Shown: piece after piece, positions 10,549 through 21,379 of the stretch | How the letters are laid out: each line of letters starts with the position of its first letter | How positions within the stretch are numbered: position 1 is the stretch's first letter | Assembly (NCBI GenBank): GCA_002224055.1 | Contig: AZLU01000267.1 | Coordinates: forward strand, 1 to 52,568 | Source: Pezizomycotina sp. ARF18 | Lineage: Eukaryota > Ascomycota | Direction of reading: 5' to 3' | Length of the DNA stretch: 52,568 nt | Translations under genes and position numbers: made by a program | The notes under the pieces: generated by a model | Told to the model about the DNA's origin: nothing | The model's database searches: none | What the model saw: only the letters and a program-made list of their open reading frames with translations

Positions 10549-11705
10549 GGGGGAACGCGTAAGTCCGACATTCGGGAGCTATACCGTTCGACCTAGGGCG
10601 ATGGCCGAGCCCTGTCGTACTGGTCTTGATACGTGAGGGGTGGGGTTGGGATACCGCTTTTTCCGTCGTCGTGATGAAAAAATGGGTGCTTGAGAATTGG
10701 CGAATATTCAGAAATAAATCGCATTTGACGATGTTGACTAAAGTATGTCACTACGCAGAGAGAAGACCGGTATTCGAACCAGCTTGCTCGTGCGGACTCA
10801 ATTATAGGAGTGTTTAGCCTGGTGAGGTGGTTTGGGATGCACCGGACCCGACATGGGAAACATGAATGGAAGTCATTGCAAAATTTGCACTCAAAGTTTT
10901 TCAACTCGACTTGAGACCTTGCTGGGTCGACAGAAGTATGGCCTCTCGAAACGGGAATAATAATATTCGAACCAGTTTGATTGTGCGGATTGAATGGTAT
11001 CCGAATTCACGTCTGGTCGGGTGTTGGGACTCACTATAACGGACGCGAAACGTGAAGGGTGTATCAGCCAGAAAGGATTCCGCGGAAACCCCCGACTTAG
11101 CTCAACCTCCCTTCGAGGTGGATCAGAGTATGGCCTCTCACAAGGAATACAATAACATCCGAACCAGCTCGTCACCGCGGATTCAATGTCATACATGCAG
11201 TAGCCTGGAGAGGTTGGTTGGGATACACCGAACTCGACATGAAGAAGAGGTGATACTCAGTGCAGAACGCTTCACCTAAAAAAAGTTAACCTGATTTTTA
11301 GCTACTTTTGTTGGACACAAGTATGTCCTCTCGCAAAGGAACAATAATATTCGAACCACGCGATCAGACGGATTGAATAATATCCGTGTTTGAGCAGGGG
11401 AAGGTGGTCGAAGATACACTCAACTCGACACAGAAAAGATGGTACTAATGGGTGCAAATTTCCCCGCGAAAAAAAATTTGATATCGCCACGCGTTGATAT
11501 GGGGTAGACCAAAGTATAGACTCTAGTATCGAACAATACCATTCAATCGGCTCACAGAAGTGGATCGAATGGTATAGAATTCAGGTACCGCGGCGGTGAG
11601 GTAGTTTGGGAAGACCTCCGAAACGACTAGACAAAATCTAGTGAAAGGTCCTCTTCACATTAAATTGCAAATTGTTTGCTGCTTGGTTTGAGATAGACCC
11701 AAGGA
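10549..11705. repeat. tandem satellite array, period about 193 bp, about six copies
   Basis: The word AGTATG (or a close variant) recurs at 10742, 10935, 11127, 11320 and 11513, and degenerately at about 11702. The inner word ATTCGAACCAGC recurs at 10772, 10965, 11157, 11349 and, weakly, 11541. Both series step by 192-193 bp. Other blocks in register are GCGGATTgAATggTATCC, GAGGTGGTTGGGATACACC and GAACTCGACATG. Copies differ by substitutions and small indels, so the array is old. The frames in it are spurious. Confidence 0.8.
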
Positions 11706-12336
11706 TGACATCTGGTAGCGTCAAATCTATAAGTTTCCCCCCGCCTCGAAAGATGGGCGACGCGATGGTCTCGGAGCATTAAAACGTTTTGGGGGAAAGT
11801 GGCTCTGCTGTTCAATCACGCGTGGTTCTAATTTGGACGTCTTATACGAGCAGTGACAATTCGAAAAACATCATCAGTGAGCAACCATCGCATAGCAGAG
11901 CCCTGTCGTACTACTCAGAATCGCTATTTTGAACCGTAATATCCCGCGTGGAAAATGCTGCCTGCGAGGTTCGGTATCTCCGTGGACTCATAGTTCACAC
12001 AGTCATTTCGTTTACCTCGTCGATCGATACCCGCCCCCGGCTTTAATAGCCGCGATGCCTAAACGGGAGGCTGGGTTTCAAATCGAGCCTATTTTCCCCG
12101 ATAATTTTCGCGGGTGTTTTGCCCGGTATTTTCCCTCCCCGTTCCCCACGCTACAAAATTTACGCGAGTTATTTTTCGCCGGATGTTTTGCTTGCCTCGT
12201 TTTCTGCTCTGGGTGGCCTCAAATTGGCCAACCTCTCGTCGTGGTGAAAGGATCGTGAAGTTTTACCGAGATATTAATGATTCTGCGATAACAATGGGTG
12301 ATGATACTGAGATGGGTCTTACATCGTGAAGGTGGG
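11706..12336. other. no gene seen; edge of the satellite
   Basis: The word GAGCCCTGTCGTACT near 11898 repeats one at about 10606, so the repeat field may extend here. An open frame of 109 codons at 11929-12258 has no recognisable family and I do not call it. Confidence 0.35.
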
Positions 12337-12344
12337 TATAAAAA
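12337..12344 (+). promoter_or_regulatory. TATA box and CT-rich leader of coiled-coil gene 5
   Basis: TATAAAAA at 12337-12344, then a pyrimidine-rich leader with CATCATC and CCTCCCTCC words, leading to CACCAAA directly before the ATG at 12542. This is a typical fungal promoter layout and supports a real gene start there. Confidence 0.5.
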
Positions 12345-12541
12345 GGCGTCTGTGAATGCAGGTAATGAAGTAAAAAGACCATCTACCCTCATATGCTGAG
12401 CTCATCGTATCTTTCCATAATTCTTCATATCAAAAGCTCACAGTAATACTTCATCATCCATATCTTGATTCTCGACCTCCCTCCATCGCCATCTTACCTA
12501 TCGCATAACCCTCTTACAGCTTGCAATCTTGAGACACCAAA

Positions 12542-12932
12542 ATGACGGACTTGATAAGATCGAGCAACAGCTTAAGGCAAGCAAAACGTGTCGCTCTCCT
12601 TTTTTTATACACGAAAAAACTCAAGCGTGAAGAGGATGAAATGACAAAGACATTACACCAATGTTACGTGCTCTAGAATCTAACTCTTTTGCAACTAGAG
12701 CAAAAACGTACGATCTCAAACCTGGCCGGACCACAAGACGAACGTCTGCGACTGCCGCGGTAACAAGTGGAATTTACTCCGTAAAGCGTTGAGCCCTAAG
12801 CAATCGCCTCCTGCCGGTGATGCTGGCGCCAGTCAACCTGAGACGACGACGCCGCGAAGAAAGCGGAGAAATAGGCAAATCGCACAGTCCCAGTGTAGGA
12901 CATCAAGCATGTTCCGAAGGATGTTGTATTGA
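12542..12932 (+). pseudogene. degenerate coiled-coil protein (family member 5)
   Basis: The ATG at 12542 has an excellent context and a promoter-like upstream region. Directly after it, one frame over, DKIEQQLKASK is a coiled-coil segment. The ATG frame itself later reads KKLKREEDEMTKTLHQ. Further on, a basic/Gln-rich tail (ETTTPRRKRRNRQIAQSQ) ends RRMLY with TGA at 12930-12932. So the pieces of a short, highly charged protein are present in at least three frames. The architecture fits the coiled-coil family of this end of the window, and it lies directly upstream of the duplicated pair. An intron in the 12580-12620 region is possible but cannot be fixed. No function is assigned. Confidence 0.4.
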
Positions 12933-13279
12933 GAACGTATGGAACACAAGAACATACAACCCGCTTTACTCAGAACTATTCATGTTATTTTACCTTTGCA
13001 GAGTAACTAGCAGTATCATAAACATCTTACGTTACGTATAAACAGCTATATAGACAGCTAGATTAGCGCGCAGAATAGAAGAATCCCGATATCCGTGATG
13101 AATTCAAGCTTGAAGTTACCGGAAGAGTAAGCGCTAAGGAACCATAGTGATTGCTAATAAGACCTTCAGATTGTGATAAAAGGCTCCAAGAAGCAGATTC
13201 AATGTACCAGGAGCAGAAAGAATAGATACCACGGATCGAGCATTCTTTCAGCTTCCACGTGCTACGAGCGAGGCCCGTT
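12933..13279. other. no gene seen
   Basis: No supportable feature between the coiled-coil remnant and the A27 tract. Confidence 0.35.
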
Positions 13280-13306
13280 AAAAAAAAAAAAAAAAAAAAA
13301 AAAAAA
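13280..13306. repeat. homopolymer A27
   Basis: Run of 27 A that abuts the left edge of the first tandem-duplication unit. Confidence 0.95.
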
Positions 13307-15147
13307 CTGCTAGACGCGCGCGAAAAAATTATAAGTAAAATTTTATCCGCGTAATATCCGCCTTTTTTTTTACCAACAATTTCACGTACAAAGTAAACAC
13401 AAACAACGTCAAAACGGTATTATCGCGTACTCCGATTCATCTTACTCGTCTATCAAACGTCGTTCCTGCTCTTCTATTCATTGCCAAACCGGTCAAGATG
13501 TCTCAACCGACAAAGAATCCGACAAAGAAGCAAAGAACGGCTGCTACTCACCGCGCTCCAGCGCAACAACAAGCAGCACGTCCAGCTCAAACCCAGCTCC
13601 CGTCAATCTCGCTCATCCGACGTCGATTTACCCCCATCTCTGTTTGCCCTCCTTAGGTTTGCAGAATCCGCTTGACGACGCTCCTGGGGAAGCTGCTCCC
13701 GTTGCACCTTCTCCTTTCAACCTCGGTGCTGGCAGTCCGCAGAGGCCGAATGCGTTCTCCACTTTCTCTCAGGTCTTTTCTTCCGTTAGCAGTGCGTTTG
13801 GACAGATGGCACCGGGACCGTATCCTGGCGTAGCTCCAATGCCGAGCCTCCGACTAGCTAGTGGATCGGCTGCGGCTCAGCAGTATCAGCAACCTCAGTT
13901 TGCACAGTGGAGGAATTATGACCTGCGACATCCCTATCATCAACTACAGCAGCAGCAACAAGCACAACAGCCATATCCACATCCGCATCCGCATCCGCAT
14001 CCACATCAACAAGGTTCTGCCTCGCAGCCTCAATTCGCCCTACCGCAAATCACGCAAGCGCAGCAGGTTCAACCACGAATACTTCCGAAACAAACCTCAT
14101 CCAAAGCTGTCAAGCCAAGCACGGATCCCGCCGCTGATACTGACACTCATATTGCGCAGCTCCAGATGATGATCAAGGAGAATCAAGACAATATGGCCAG
14201 GGTTAAGCGTATGGCTACTGAAAGGAGGCAGCAGCTTGAGTCCTCGGGCAAAACGGCTCGACAGAGCACATCAGGAACACGGCAAAGGGGATACTCGCCC
14301 GCCGTAAGTTACGAATCCTGAGCCCCCGAGTCCATGGCTCTTGCTTTTCAGCATTGAAACGCGAAGATGTTTGACATAATGGGAGTAACTAACTTTCTTC
14401 TTCAACAGAGGAGGTCGACGACATGAACAAAGCGCTCACAGAAAAACTAGCTGCTTCCGAAAAGGAAAATGAGAGTATGAAGTATAGTTAGCGGAGAGGG
14501 AGCTCAAGGAGCTCAAGGAGAAGGTTCAGGAGCAAAAGCAGGAGATCACGAGGAAGGACAAGAAGATCGCCGAAATGCAGAAGGAGATTGCGGATTTGAA
14601 GACGAGGCTCGGGTTGCGGATTGGTGTGGTACCACGGGGATGGTCACGGAAGGAGGGGAAGGATGATGTTGTTGTTGGGAAAGCCGTCACGACGACGACG
14701 AGACGGAGGAGGAAGTCCCTAAGAACAACGGCAACCACCAGCAGGAAGGCGGTCTGCCGGACGGTGCAAAGTCTTGAGCGATTCCCTCCTAGCAAATTCG
14801 AATCCACTACACCTTTCTTGCGCAAAAATACGGCGGGAGAGCTCATTTACAGAATAGGGATTTGTGATAGATTAATGTCATTACTCTTTTTTCAGGGATT
14901 GATATCGTCATTACACGGTTCCTTTGTTTTCTGTTTTTCGTTTCGGTTTTAGGGATTTATAAAAGAAAAGCAGCAAAGGAACCAACTTGGAGATTCGGCT
15001 TTGATGTTAAATGCACATCTACAAAGAACGACAGAGAATTAGCATTGCTTTTCGGGTTTAATATTACTATAAAGGGTTCCTATTAATATCAATTACCTTC
15101 CTCCTGAGTTTGAGAACTGGGAAAGATATCTTGGTTTCTGTATAATG
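13307..15147 (+). repeat. tandem duplication, unit A (about 1.84 kb)
   Basis: The unit starts with a stretch around GCTAGACGCG...AAGTAAAATTTTATCCGCG (13309-13355) and ends with TATCTTGGTTTCTGTATAATG (near 15127-15146). Unit B repeats the start block at 15168-15210, the coding region, the block GGTTCAGCTTTGATGTTGAATG (16815 on; GATTCGGCTTTGATGTTAAATG at 14992 in unit A) and the end block near 17025-17044. The copy therefore includes promoter, gene and 3' region. Confidence 0.7.
13498..14777 (+). CDS. Gln/Pro-rich coiled-coil protein, tandem copy A (family member 6)
   Basis: ATG at 13498 starts MSQPTKNPTKKQRTAATHR. A frame change near 13590 leads to SSNPAPVNLAHPTSIYPH, then the long open frame to 14320 with SLGLQNPLDDAPGEAAPV, a Gln-rich stretch, alternating His-Pro from CATCCG repeats (about 13975-14005) and TDTHIAQLQMMIKENQDNM. 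An intron at 14304-14408 (GTAAGT...CAACAG) joins to EVDDMNKALTEKLAASEKEN. After one more frame change the coil continues (LAERELKELKEKVQEQKQE, KIAEMQKEIADLKTRL) and an acidic tail (HDDDETEEEVPKNNGNHQQE) ends at TGA 14775-14777. That tail matches copy B, which confirms the reading. Joined, it is about 390 residues: disordered N-terminus, long coiled coil, acidic end. I know no named domain for it. An N-terminal KKQR patch could be a nuclear signal. Confidence 0.6.
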
Positions 15148-15153
15148 TTCTGT

Positions 15154-15160
15154 TATAAAA
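15154..15160 (+). promoter_or_regulatory. TATA box of tandem copy B
   Basis: TATAAAA at 15154-15160, 131 bp before the ATG at 15291, at the junction of the two duplication units. Copy A has a more diverged A+T-rich block at the matching place, fused to the A27 tract. Confidence 0.45.
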
Positions 15161-15290
15161 AGAGGTGCTGGACGCGCCGAAGAAATTAGAAGTAAAATCC
15201 TAACCGCGTGATGTCAGGCCTTTTCTTTCAGGAATTCAGTATGGAATAAACAACCCCAAAGCCCTAATATTGATTCGTTAATTTATCAAT

Positions 15291-16603
15291 ATGTCGGGCC
15301 CTGTTCATCAAGCGAAGAAGAAGCAGAAGGTTGCGAAAGATGCGCAGGCGCCACATCAACCAGCCGCTCAACAGGTCGGAAACTGAGTTCATCCCGATCC
15401 GGCTCTCCTCGCATCCTCGCATCCTCGCATCCTCGCAGCCTCGTTCAGCTTCCGTTGTGCCGCAGAATGCTTTTGGTGATGCTCTTGGTGAACTTACTTA
15501 CCATTCCTTTCCTCCAGCTACTGGTTCTCCCTTCCTCGGGACGAGTCACCCGTACGCACCCAGCATCTTCGGCGCTCCTGTCCCCATTTTCTCGACCAGC
15601 GGGAACTTGCGCGCGATCGCGCCGAGGCCGGGCCTTGGACTGCTCCAACGCTGCGCGGGCAGGGTGCTGCGATTAATCAGCAACCTTTCGGTAAATGGGA
15701 GAATTACAACTTCCAGCACTTGCCTCCCCAAGTTCAACAGCAATAACCACCAAATCAACAAGCTCCTCCAAACCAATGTCGATATAACCAACATCCTCTC
15801 TTCCAACCGCGGCCACCTTTTCACCAACTTCCCAATCAACTCTTCCACCCGCATCTCCCGCAACAACAAGCCTCCACCACCAATTTGAAGGCGCGCAGCT
15901 TCAACTTCATCAGAATCGCCCGATCAAGCGGCAAGTTCGCCCAGCACAGAATCCTCACGCAAACACCCCTCATAAACATCAGCAATCACCGATGAATCCA
16001 ACAGTTATCAAAAAGGGTCCCTCCGAGACCCACGAACAATACATCGCTCGGCTCCAGCACATGATGGCTGTAAACAACACGATGATGGCGGCTATTAGCA
16101 GCATGGGGCCGACAGGAAGGAGATCGAGGAGTTCGCGGAGGTAGCGCTACGGAGCATTTGAAGCGCGAAGCCAGCATTTATCTGGAGCAGGGTATGCGAT
16201 TCATTTCCGCTTTTGGGCGTTTAAATGGGTTTTGCGAAATAGGAACACCGACTTTTTTCTTCCAAAGAGATCTGAAGGAGAGGAATAAACAGATGGCTGA
16301 AGAGCTTCAGGTTTCTAAGAAGGAGAACGACACGATGCGGCTGAAGATTGCTGAGAGGGAGGTTGAGGAACTCAAGATGAATCTCAACGAGAGGGAGACG
16401 GATATTAGGGAGAAGTACGAGCGTATTGCGGAGCTGGAGAAGCAGTTAGAGTTGAGGAAGGTTGTCACAACGAACGAAGAGGAGGAGAGGAAGGATGTGG
16501 CTATTGGAAGGGTGGTTACTTCGGGGCGGATACTACGAACGAAGACGACGAGAACGGCGAGCACCCCCAGGAAGGCGACCAGCCGGACGCCGAAAAGGCT
16601 TAA
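15291..16603 (+). pseudogene. Gln/Pro-rich coiled-coil protein, tandem copy B (family member 7)
   Basis: ATG at 15291 begins MSGPVHQAKKKQKVAKDAQA, parallel to the KKQR start of copy A, then meets TGA. Homologous pieces follow in shifting frames: VPQNAFGDALGELTYH (like QNPLDDAPGE in A), FGKWENYNFQHLPPQVQQQ followed by TAA (like FAQWRNYDLRHPYHQ in A), and ETHEQYIARLQHMMAVN (like the THIAQLQMMIKEN of A). An intron at 16192-16267 (GTATGC...CCAAAG) sits at the same place as in A. The final coil is well kept (LKERNKQMAEELQVSKKEND, then LNERETDIREKYERIAELEK), and the acidic tail ends GEHPQEGDQPDAEKA with TAA at 16601-16603. Copy B carries more breaks than A. No function can be named. Confidence 0.55.
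15406..15437. repeat. microsatellite (TCCTCGCA)4
   Basis: Four perfect copies of an 8-base unit inside copy B, absent from copy A. Eight is not a multiple of three, so any gain or loss of a unit shifts the frame. Confidence 0.9.
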
Positions 16604-17570
16604 GCTACTCGTTACGAAAGACTGCAACTCCTTCCCGCTTTCCCTTGTCGATATCACGGCAGACAGCTACATTATAAAATGGGGATCCGGGAATCGATTG
16701 CTTTTTCTTTTTTCCTGGGATTTATGTCATTCTTGCATGGTTTCTTTATTTTTCAACTTTTCATCTGGTTTTCGGATTTATAAAAAAAAAGGACAAAAGG
16801 AAGAAAGGGAACAGAGGTTCAGCTTTGATGTTGAATGTACTTGTACATCCACGAAGCGCGATAAAGGTGAGCACTACTAGTATACACGGAACAAGGGGAT
16901 TGAAGATTAATATCATTTTTTTTTTCGGGGTTCAATATCATTATACAAGGTTGTCGTTGTTATCAATTATGTTCTCATTGTTATCAATTACGTTCCTCCT
17001 AAGTGTCTAGAACGGGAAAGCTATTATCTTGGTTTCTGTATACTGATCTCATCGTCCTCCGGGTATATCGTAAACTCTTCTCGTTCCTTTTCGAAGCGAC
17101 GCGTATAGTACTAGTGTATGCATGATCTTACTCCTAACACCCGAGATCATGAACCTATTATGTTTGCTCAGCGCCGCAACTTGATCGAGCTCCGCTAGAT
17201 CGTTAGACACTTGTGGATCATTGGACACTCCTAGTAAAAGACTGGCTGGTGCCGATACGAGCCTGCATGCCTTCAACCCTAATACCAGGGATGTATACCC
17301 ACCTCCATCCTTCAAGTATTAATCTCGCGATATTGCCCCGCTGTTAGTTCATAGGTCTTTCCCGGAAACACTTAAAGTTTCGCATATACTTTCCAAAGAA
17401 CATTTTCGTGGAGTCATCGATGTTCGGAACCTAAACTATCTTTACCCTTTTGGAAAACCTTCAGTTTCATCCCGGAAGAATTTTCCCACCGTTGAAGTTC
17501 TAATATCGAGTTGTGTCAGCAAGCAACGTCACTTCGTCCCATTATTCCTTTGCAGGAGGTTAATATCACG
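16604..17570. other. 3' part of duplication unit B, then no gene
   Basis: 16604-17044 is the 3' region of unit B. From 17045 to the F-box remnant at 17571 I see nothing. Confidence 0.4.
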
Positions 17571-18213
17571 ATGGAAGCGCTACCACAGAAATTCTCCTCG
17601 ACACCCTTGCATACCTCCCGTACAGTGACATTACGCTCCGGGTAGCTGGTCTCAGCCGGAAATACCGCGCTTTTATCGCGTCATGTACAGCACTCGACGA
17701 CGCTCTATCCCGCAGTGTTTCTAAAGAGGTCTCTGCTACGACTTACGAAGTCCACCCAGTGTTCAGTACGCTGAGGTTTAGCGGTACCCGGAGCGGGACG
17801 GTAGACCTCCGCATCGATAATGGACAAACCCCAGACCGCTGGCTGCGAAACTGGAAGAGGATAGATATGGATTCGGAGAATCCAGTAGAGTCGCGGTACC
17901 TATGGATGTAAGAGAACGCTTAGCGTCCGGCTGTTCGCGGCCTGTTTTTCCGCGTGCGGTTCAACGATCACAAGTTCCAAAGATTTTACCTAGTGGGTCA
18001 CCGGGGAACTGTTTTACCGTTATAGAAGTTCTCAGGAAAGTGATGCAATTCCTATCGCAGCGTAGAAGTGAGACTGAGAGAGAGAATACGAGGACTATCA
18101 GCGGTTATCCGTACTATAGGATCAGAGAGATCCACACGGTGTTGAGCAGTCTAATGTGCGCAAGTGGAGAGATTAAGAGGACGCATTTACTTGCTGATTG
18201 GGGTTGTAATTAG
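17571..18213 (+). pseudogene. F-box protein remnant
   Basis: F-box proteins recruit substrates to SCF ubiquitin ligases through Skp1. ATG at 17571 gives MEALPQ, and one frame over the F-box continues as EILLDTLAYLPYSDITL, then RVAGLSRKYRAFIASC, with the usual LP..(I/L)L start and hydrophobic spacing. The same frame runs to SRYLWM and TAA at about 17909. Another frame then reads RPAVRGLFFRVRFNDHKFQ, and the frame ending at 18213 may hold the rest. I estimate three frame changes in about 640 bp. A full fungal F-box/LRR-type protein would be longer (about 400 residues), so this is also 3'-truncated or the tail is unrecognisable. It stands alone, 970 bp from the duplicated coiled-coil gene. Confidence 0.5.
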
Positions 18214-20052
18214 GGTAGGGTAGTGGGGGTAGTTGAGACGCAGCCTGGGGCGGTGGAGCTTTACGTGAATGGGCGAGCACTCCTCAATCTCGCTGGCTGT
18301 AGGTGGTATGAAATCAGTGAATCGGCGCTCAGATAGTACACTTGAGCACATCTCATGTTTTCGTAGCCAACATCTGCATCCAATGTGCGCCACTTCTCCA
18401 GCGGACAGTAGAGGATTTTTTGAGAGATGCTCAAGCTGTAAATGATTCCGTTTTGCGTTAGATATCTTTACCCGAGAAGTCCGAAAGACGAAGTGCTGGT
18501 ATCCAATTACTTCGGCAACTCGACCTCATATGGACACAGTGGAACCCCTTTTCTCGTCTTCCACTCGATCTTAGATACTGAGATTGAACCCTTGTAACCC
18601 AATGAAAGCAAAGCTTAGTAAACAAGCTACCGCCGCTAAAGAACGGTTCGTAGGCACCCATATAACTTCGGATGACTCTGAAACCAGGCACAGGCGCGGG
18701 CAATGATGACAGATTCCCGGGTACAAAATCTCATGAAAGTTGTTTTTCGTAAATGGTTTCCCGTTTAACGCGCCGGAAACTTTCCATTATCGCATCAAAA
18801 ATTACTTTTACTTAGACGTATACCCTTTGGATAGGCTCACACGAATCCGACTAGAAGCTTCGGTTTACTACTTGAATAGACACATGCTTAAGGTCCGAAG
18901 TGATTTACCAACAATTCGCAACTTGCAATCAAGAGAAATTGCGTCTCCGATTCAGAATTTCTTCTGCTCCGAGGAAGCTCACGACATTGTCTTCACTTAT
19001 TTCCCACTTACTGCGCTCGTTGCTTTGAGGCTGCCAGTCCCCAGTAGGTCAAGTTATCCATAACCTTTCAATCAATATACCCGGAGGATTCTTCAAGGTT
19101 GAACAGGACATATAAGGAGCTTTGACCTACACCTAAAAGGCTATATGCTTGAAAAGAGATGCGGCTAATAGATAATATGAACACACGCATGGTGATTTAG
19201 GTACGAAGAGGGATATGTATATTAGCATTACCATACTAATTTTATTCCATTAATTTTACTATCCTTTACTTTGATATTAATGATATCGCTTTGAGATATG
19301 CGTGTTTGCTGATATGAGAATATTATTTCATACCTCGATTTTTTAATCTTTTAATTTCAATTCTTTAGTTCTCATTTCTCAAGAGCTTTGCTAACCTTTG
19401 TCAGCTCATAGTAGTTGAGACGTCTTCAGCTGCAGCGATGTATCTTATGTGCTAAATTCGGCCTTATATCGATACGTATTGTGATTTTGCTATATTCATT
19501 TCAAGATACGTTCAGAATTCCTCTTCCTTCCCGTCTGTCAGTGCTTCACGTCGATGTAGATTCAGCAAGTTCAACTTATACGGTAGAAAGAACAAATGTG
19601 GCCTTGGTTATTTTAACGTGGTCTGAAGTTTTCTTCTGTACTCTTGTTATCCTTCGGTAATGCCTTATAAAACTTGACCGAGCTAAGCCTGGGTATAGAA
19701 CCCGTTGGAGTTATCATTTCATCATTAATACGGAACCTCACTTATCAATCCTTCCAGGACAATTCCTTTGTTTTGCGCTAACTACGGCACCATATGATAC
19801 CCTTCTACTCTTAAATTCAACATGGAAGCGAAAAGAAAGAAAGACACAATGCTTTGTAACAATAGTAAATGCATCAAGAAGCTCCAAATCAGGATACTCG
19901 GTCTTCTCTTTTGAAAAATACCACACCTATGCAAAACCTGAGCTCAACGCTATAATCTCATTCCACGTCCGAAACGTGAGTTCAACCTTCGAAAGGGCGT
20001 TAACCCTAACATTATAACAAGAAGAACTTCTTTTCCATGGACATCCAACTAT
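18214..20052. other. no gene seen; A+T-rich in the middle
   Basis: Frames of 60-107 codons occur on both strands but none has a recognisable motif or a consistent coding pattern. 19190-19390 is A+T-rich and could be an eroded repeat. Confidence 0.4.
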
Positions 20053-20059
20053 TATATAA
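20053..20059 (+). promoter_or_regulatory. candidate TATA box of the small Cys-motif gene
   Basis: TATATAA at 20053-20059, 161 bp upstream of the ATG at 20220, followed by a C/T- and CCA-rich leader. Confidence 0.35.
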
Positions 20060-20219
20060 CTGGGCCCGGTGACCCCCAACATAACCTCCAGCATGACATC
20101 CAACTACCAATTCCGTCTGACTCAATCTTCCATATTTCCTAAAGACTACAGAAAAACTCTATAGTCTACTCTTATACACCAAAAGCTACTACCCACTTTT
20201 CGCTCTACCATCAAACAAG

Positions 20220-20440
20220 ATGTGCTACTATCTCTACTTCCGTCGCCGGTGCGGGTGCTACACCTACAACCGCGAAGATATTTTCCCTGCAAGGCAGCCC
20301 AGAGTTCCAGGCACGGATGCACAAAGGTTGAGATCAAATACGACGAGGTCAAATTCATCGGCACCAAGTGCGAGCTGTGCCATGTTGCACACCTTCCTGA
20401 CGGGAAAGACAAAGGACCGAGGCCGCCGTATCACAAGTGA
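20220..20440 (+). pseudogene. small fungal protein with CxC/CxxC motifs, one frame change
   Basis: ATG at 20220 opens MCYYLYFRRRCGCYTYNRED, a pattern seen in short uncharacterised fungal proteins that start M-C and carry CGC, then CxxC, and that probably bind zinc. One frame over, the second half reads CTKVEIKYDEVKFIGTKCEL, then CHVAHLPDGKDKG, ending YHK with TGA at 20438-20440. One indel between about 20300 and 20330 would join them into about 73 residues. A TATA box and a pyrimidine-rich leader upstream support the start. The ATG at 20222 in the other frame would give the second half in one piece but loses the MCYY start. The zinc-binding role is an inference from the cysteine spacing. Confidence 0.5.
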
Positions 20441-21379
20441 CCAGCCAGTAAACCGTAAACAAGCCGAACTGGTTGCCTAAGTACGAGTTATTATTCAATA
20501 TTTATTTTAAAACCGCTTAAATCTTTTCTGTGTCGTTGTCCATCTTCGTTTAAGTTATGTTTTCAAGTTGATCTCGCCTTAAATCTCGGTTTTCTACCTT
20601 CAAGTTAAATTCCTTTCAAAAAAAAAAAAAAAAAAAAAATCTGCAATCATTACTATTGACTAATACTTATGTTATATTTTCCAGCGCTAGGCGGAGTTCT
20701 TCCAGTGTTGTATGTTACACAGCAGTAGCCTTTAATTTAATCGAGAGTATACTTGTTATTTAGAAAGAGAAATTTCCTGTAGAAGTGCTTGTGAGATTTC
20801 ATCGAACAAATACGCCGCCAATGCCAATAGCGATCAGTGAAGCAAACTTAGATTGACTTTCTCGAGCGCGAGTCGCTATACTATGAAAACAGGCTTGTTG
20901 GTGTTGTTGGTCATCTCTTACTATATACCATGATCAAAGTCTAAACCGTTCCCATGATACTTTACACCCACGGCATAGCGCTGACGAGATGAAATTACTA
21001 CTCTACTTCAAGATCCGAGTCTTCAATGACTAGTACGGTAAGGTCAAGACAGGGTATCTGCTGCCTGCGCTGTTTAATATACAATGTTATGACTTTCCGC
21101 TTGGGTCCCTCTATCTCGAAGTGCAAAGCGTGAACGGGGGCAAAGCGAATTTCTAAAGAGCCCAAGTGTAAATGCACGAATAAGACCTGATATATAACAA
21201 TTGAAAACAAATACATTGACTACTCTTACATAAGAACAATTTCGGAAAAAAAAATTCTAATAACAAGAAAGAAAGTTAGAATGACATTGAAGACTCCAGA
21301 TTTTCTGATAAGTGAGGTCAGTATAATTATAGAATGGCAATACATTTGGCGGTGCATTATTATTGAACATTGTCGTGCT
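20441..21379. other. no gene seen; contains A22 tract
   Basis: Nothing supportable except the homopolymer of 22 A at 20618-20639. Confidence 0.4.
20618..20639. repeat. homopolymer A22
   Basis: Uninterrupted A run, about 180 bp past the small Cys-motif gene. Confidence 0.95.

Larger units (their letters stand above)
15154..17044 (+). repeat. tandem duplication, unit B (about 1.88 kb)
   Basis: Second copy of the unit described at 13307-15147, in the same orientation and directly adjoining it. Both the 5' block (GCTGGACGCGCCGAAGAAAT) and the 3' block (CTTGGTTTCTGTATACTG) are recognisable, with substitutions and small indels throughout. Confidence 0.7.

Noticed and set aside
10700-11400. TTCGAACC words reminiscent of a tRNA B box
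   Set aside because: They recur at the satellite period of 192-193 bp, with no A box or cloverleaf around them.
10549-11705. CRISPR-like periodicity
   Set aside because: The period is too long, units are wholly repeated without unique spacers, and the genome is fungal.
14526-14846. Minus-strand 106-codon frame
   Set aside because: Complement of the coiled-coil part of copy A, whose reading is confirmed by copy B.
16307-16657. Minus-strand 116-codon Ser-rich frame
   Set aside because: Complement of the Glu/Lys-rich coil of copy B.
18740-19063. 107-codon frame on the plus strand
   Set aside because: No recognisable family, and the first codon is not ATG. Left uncalled.
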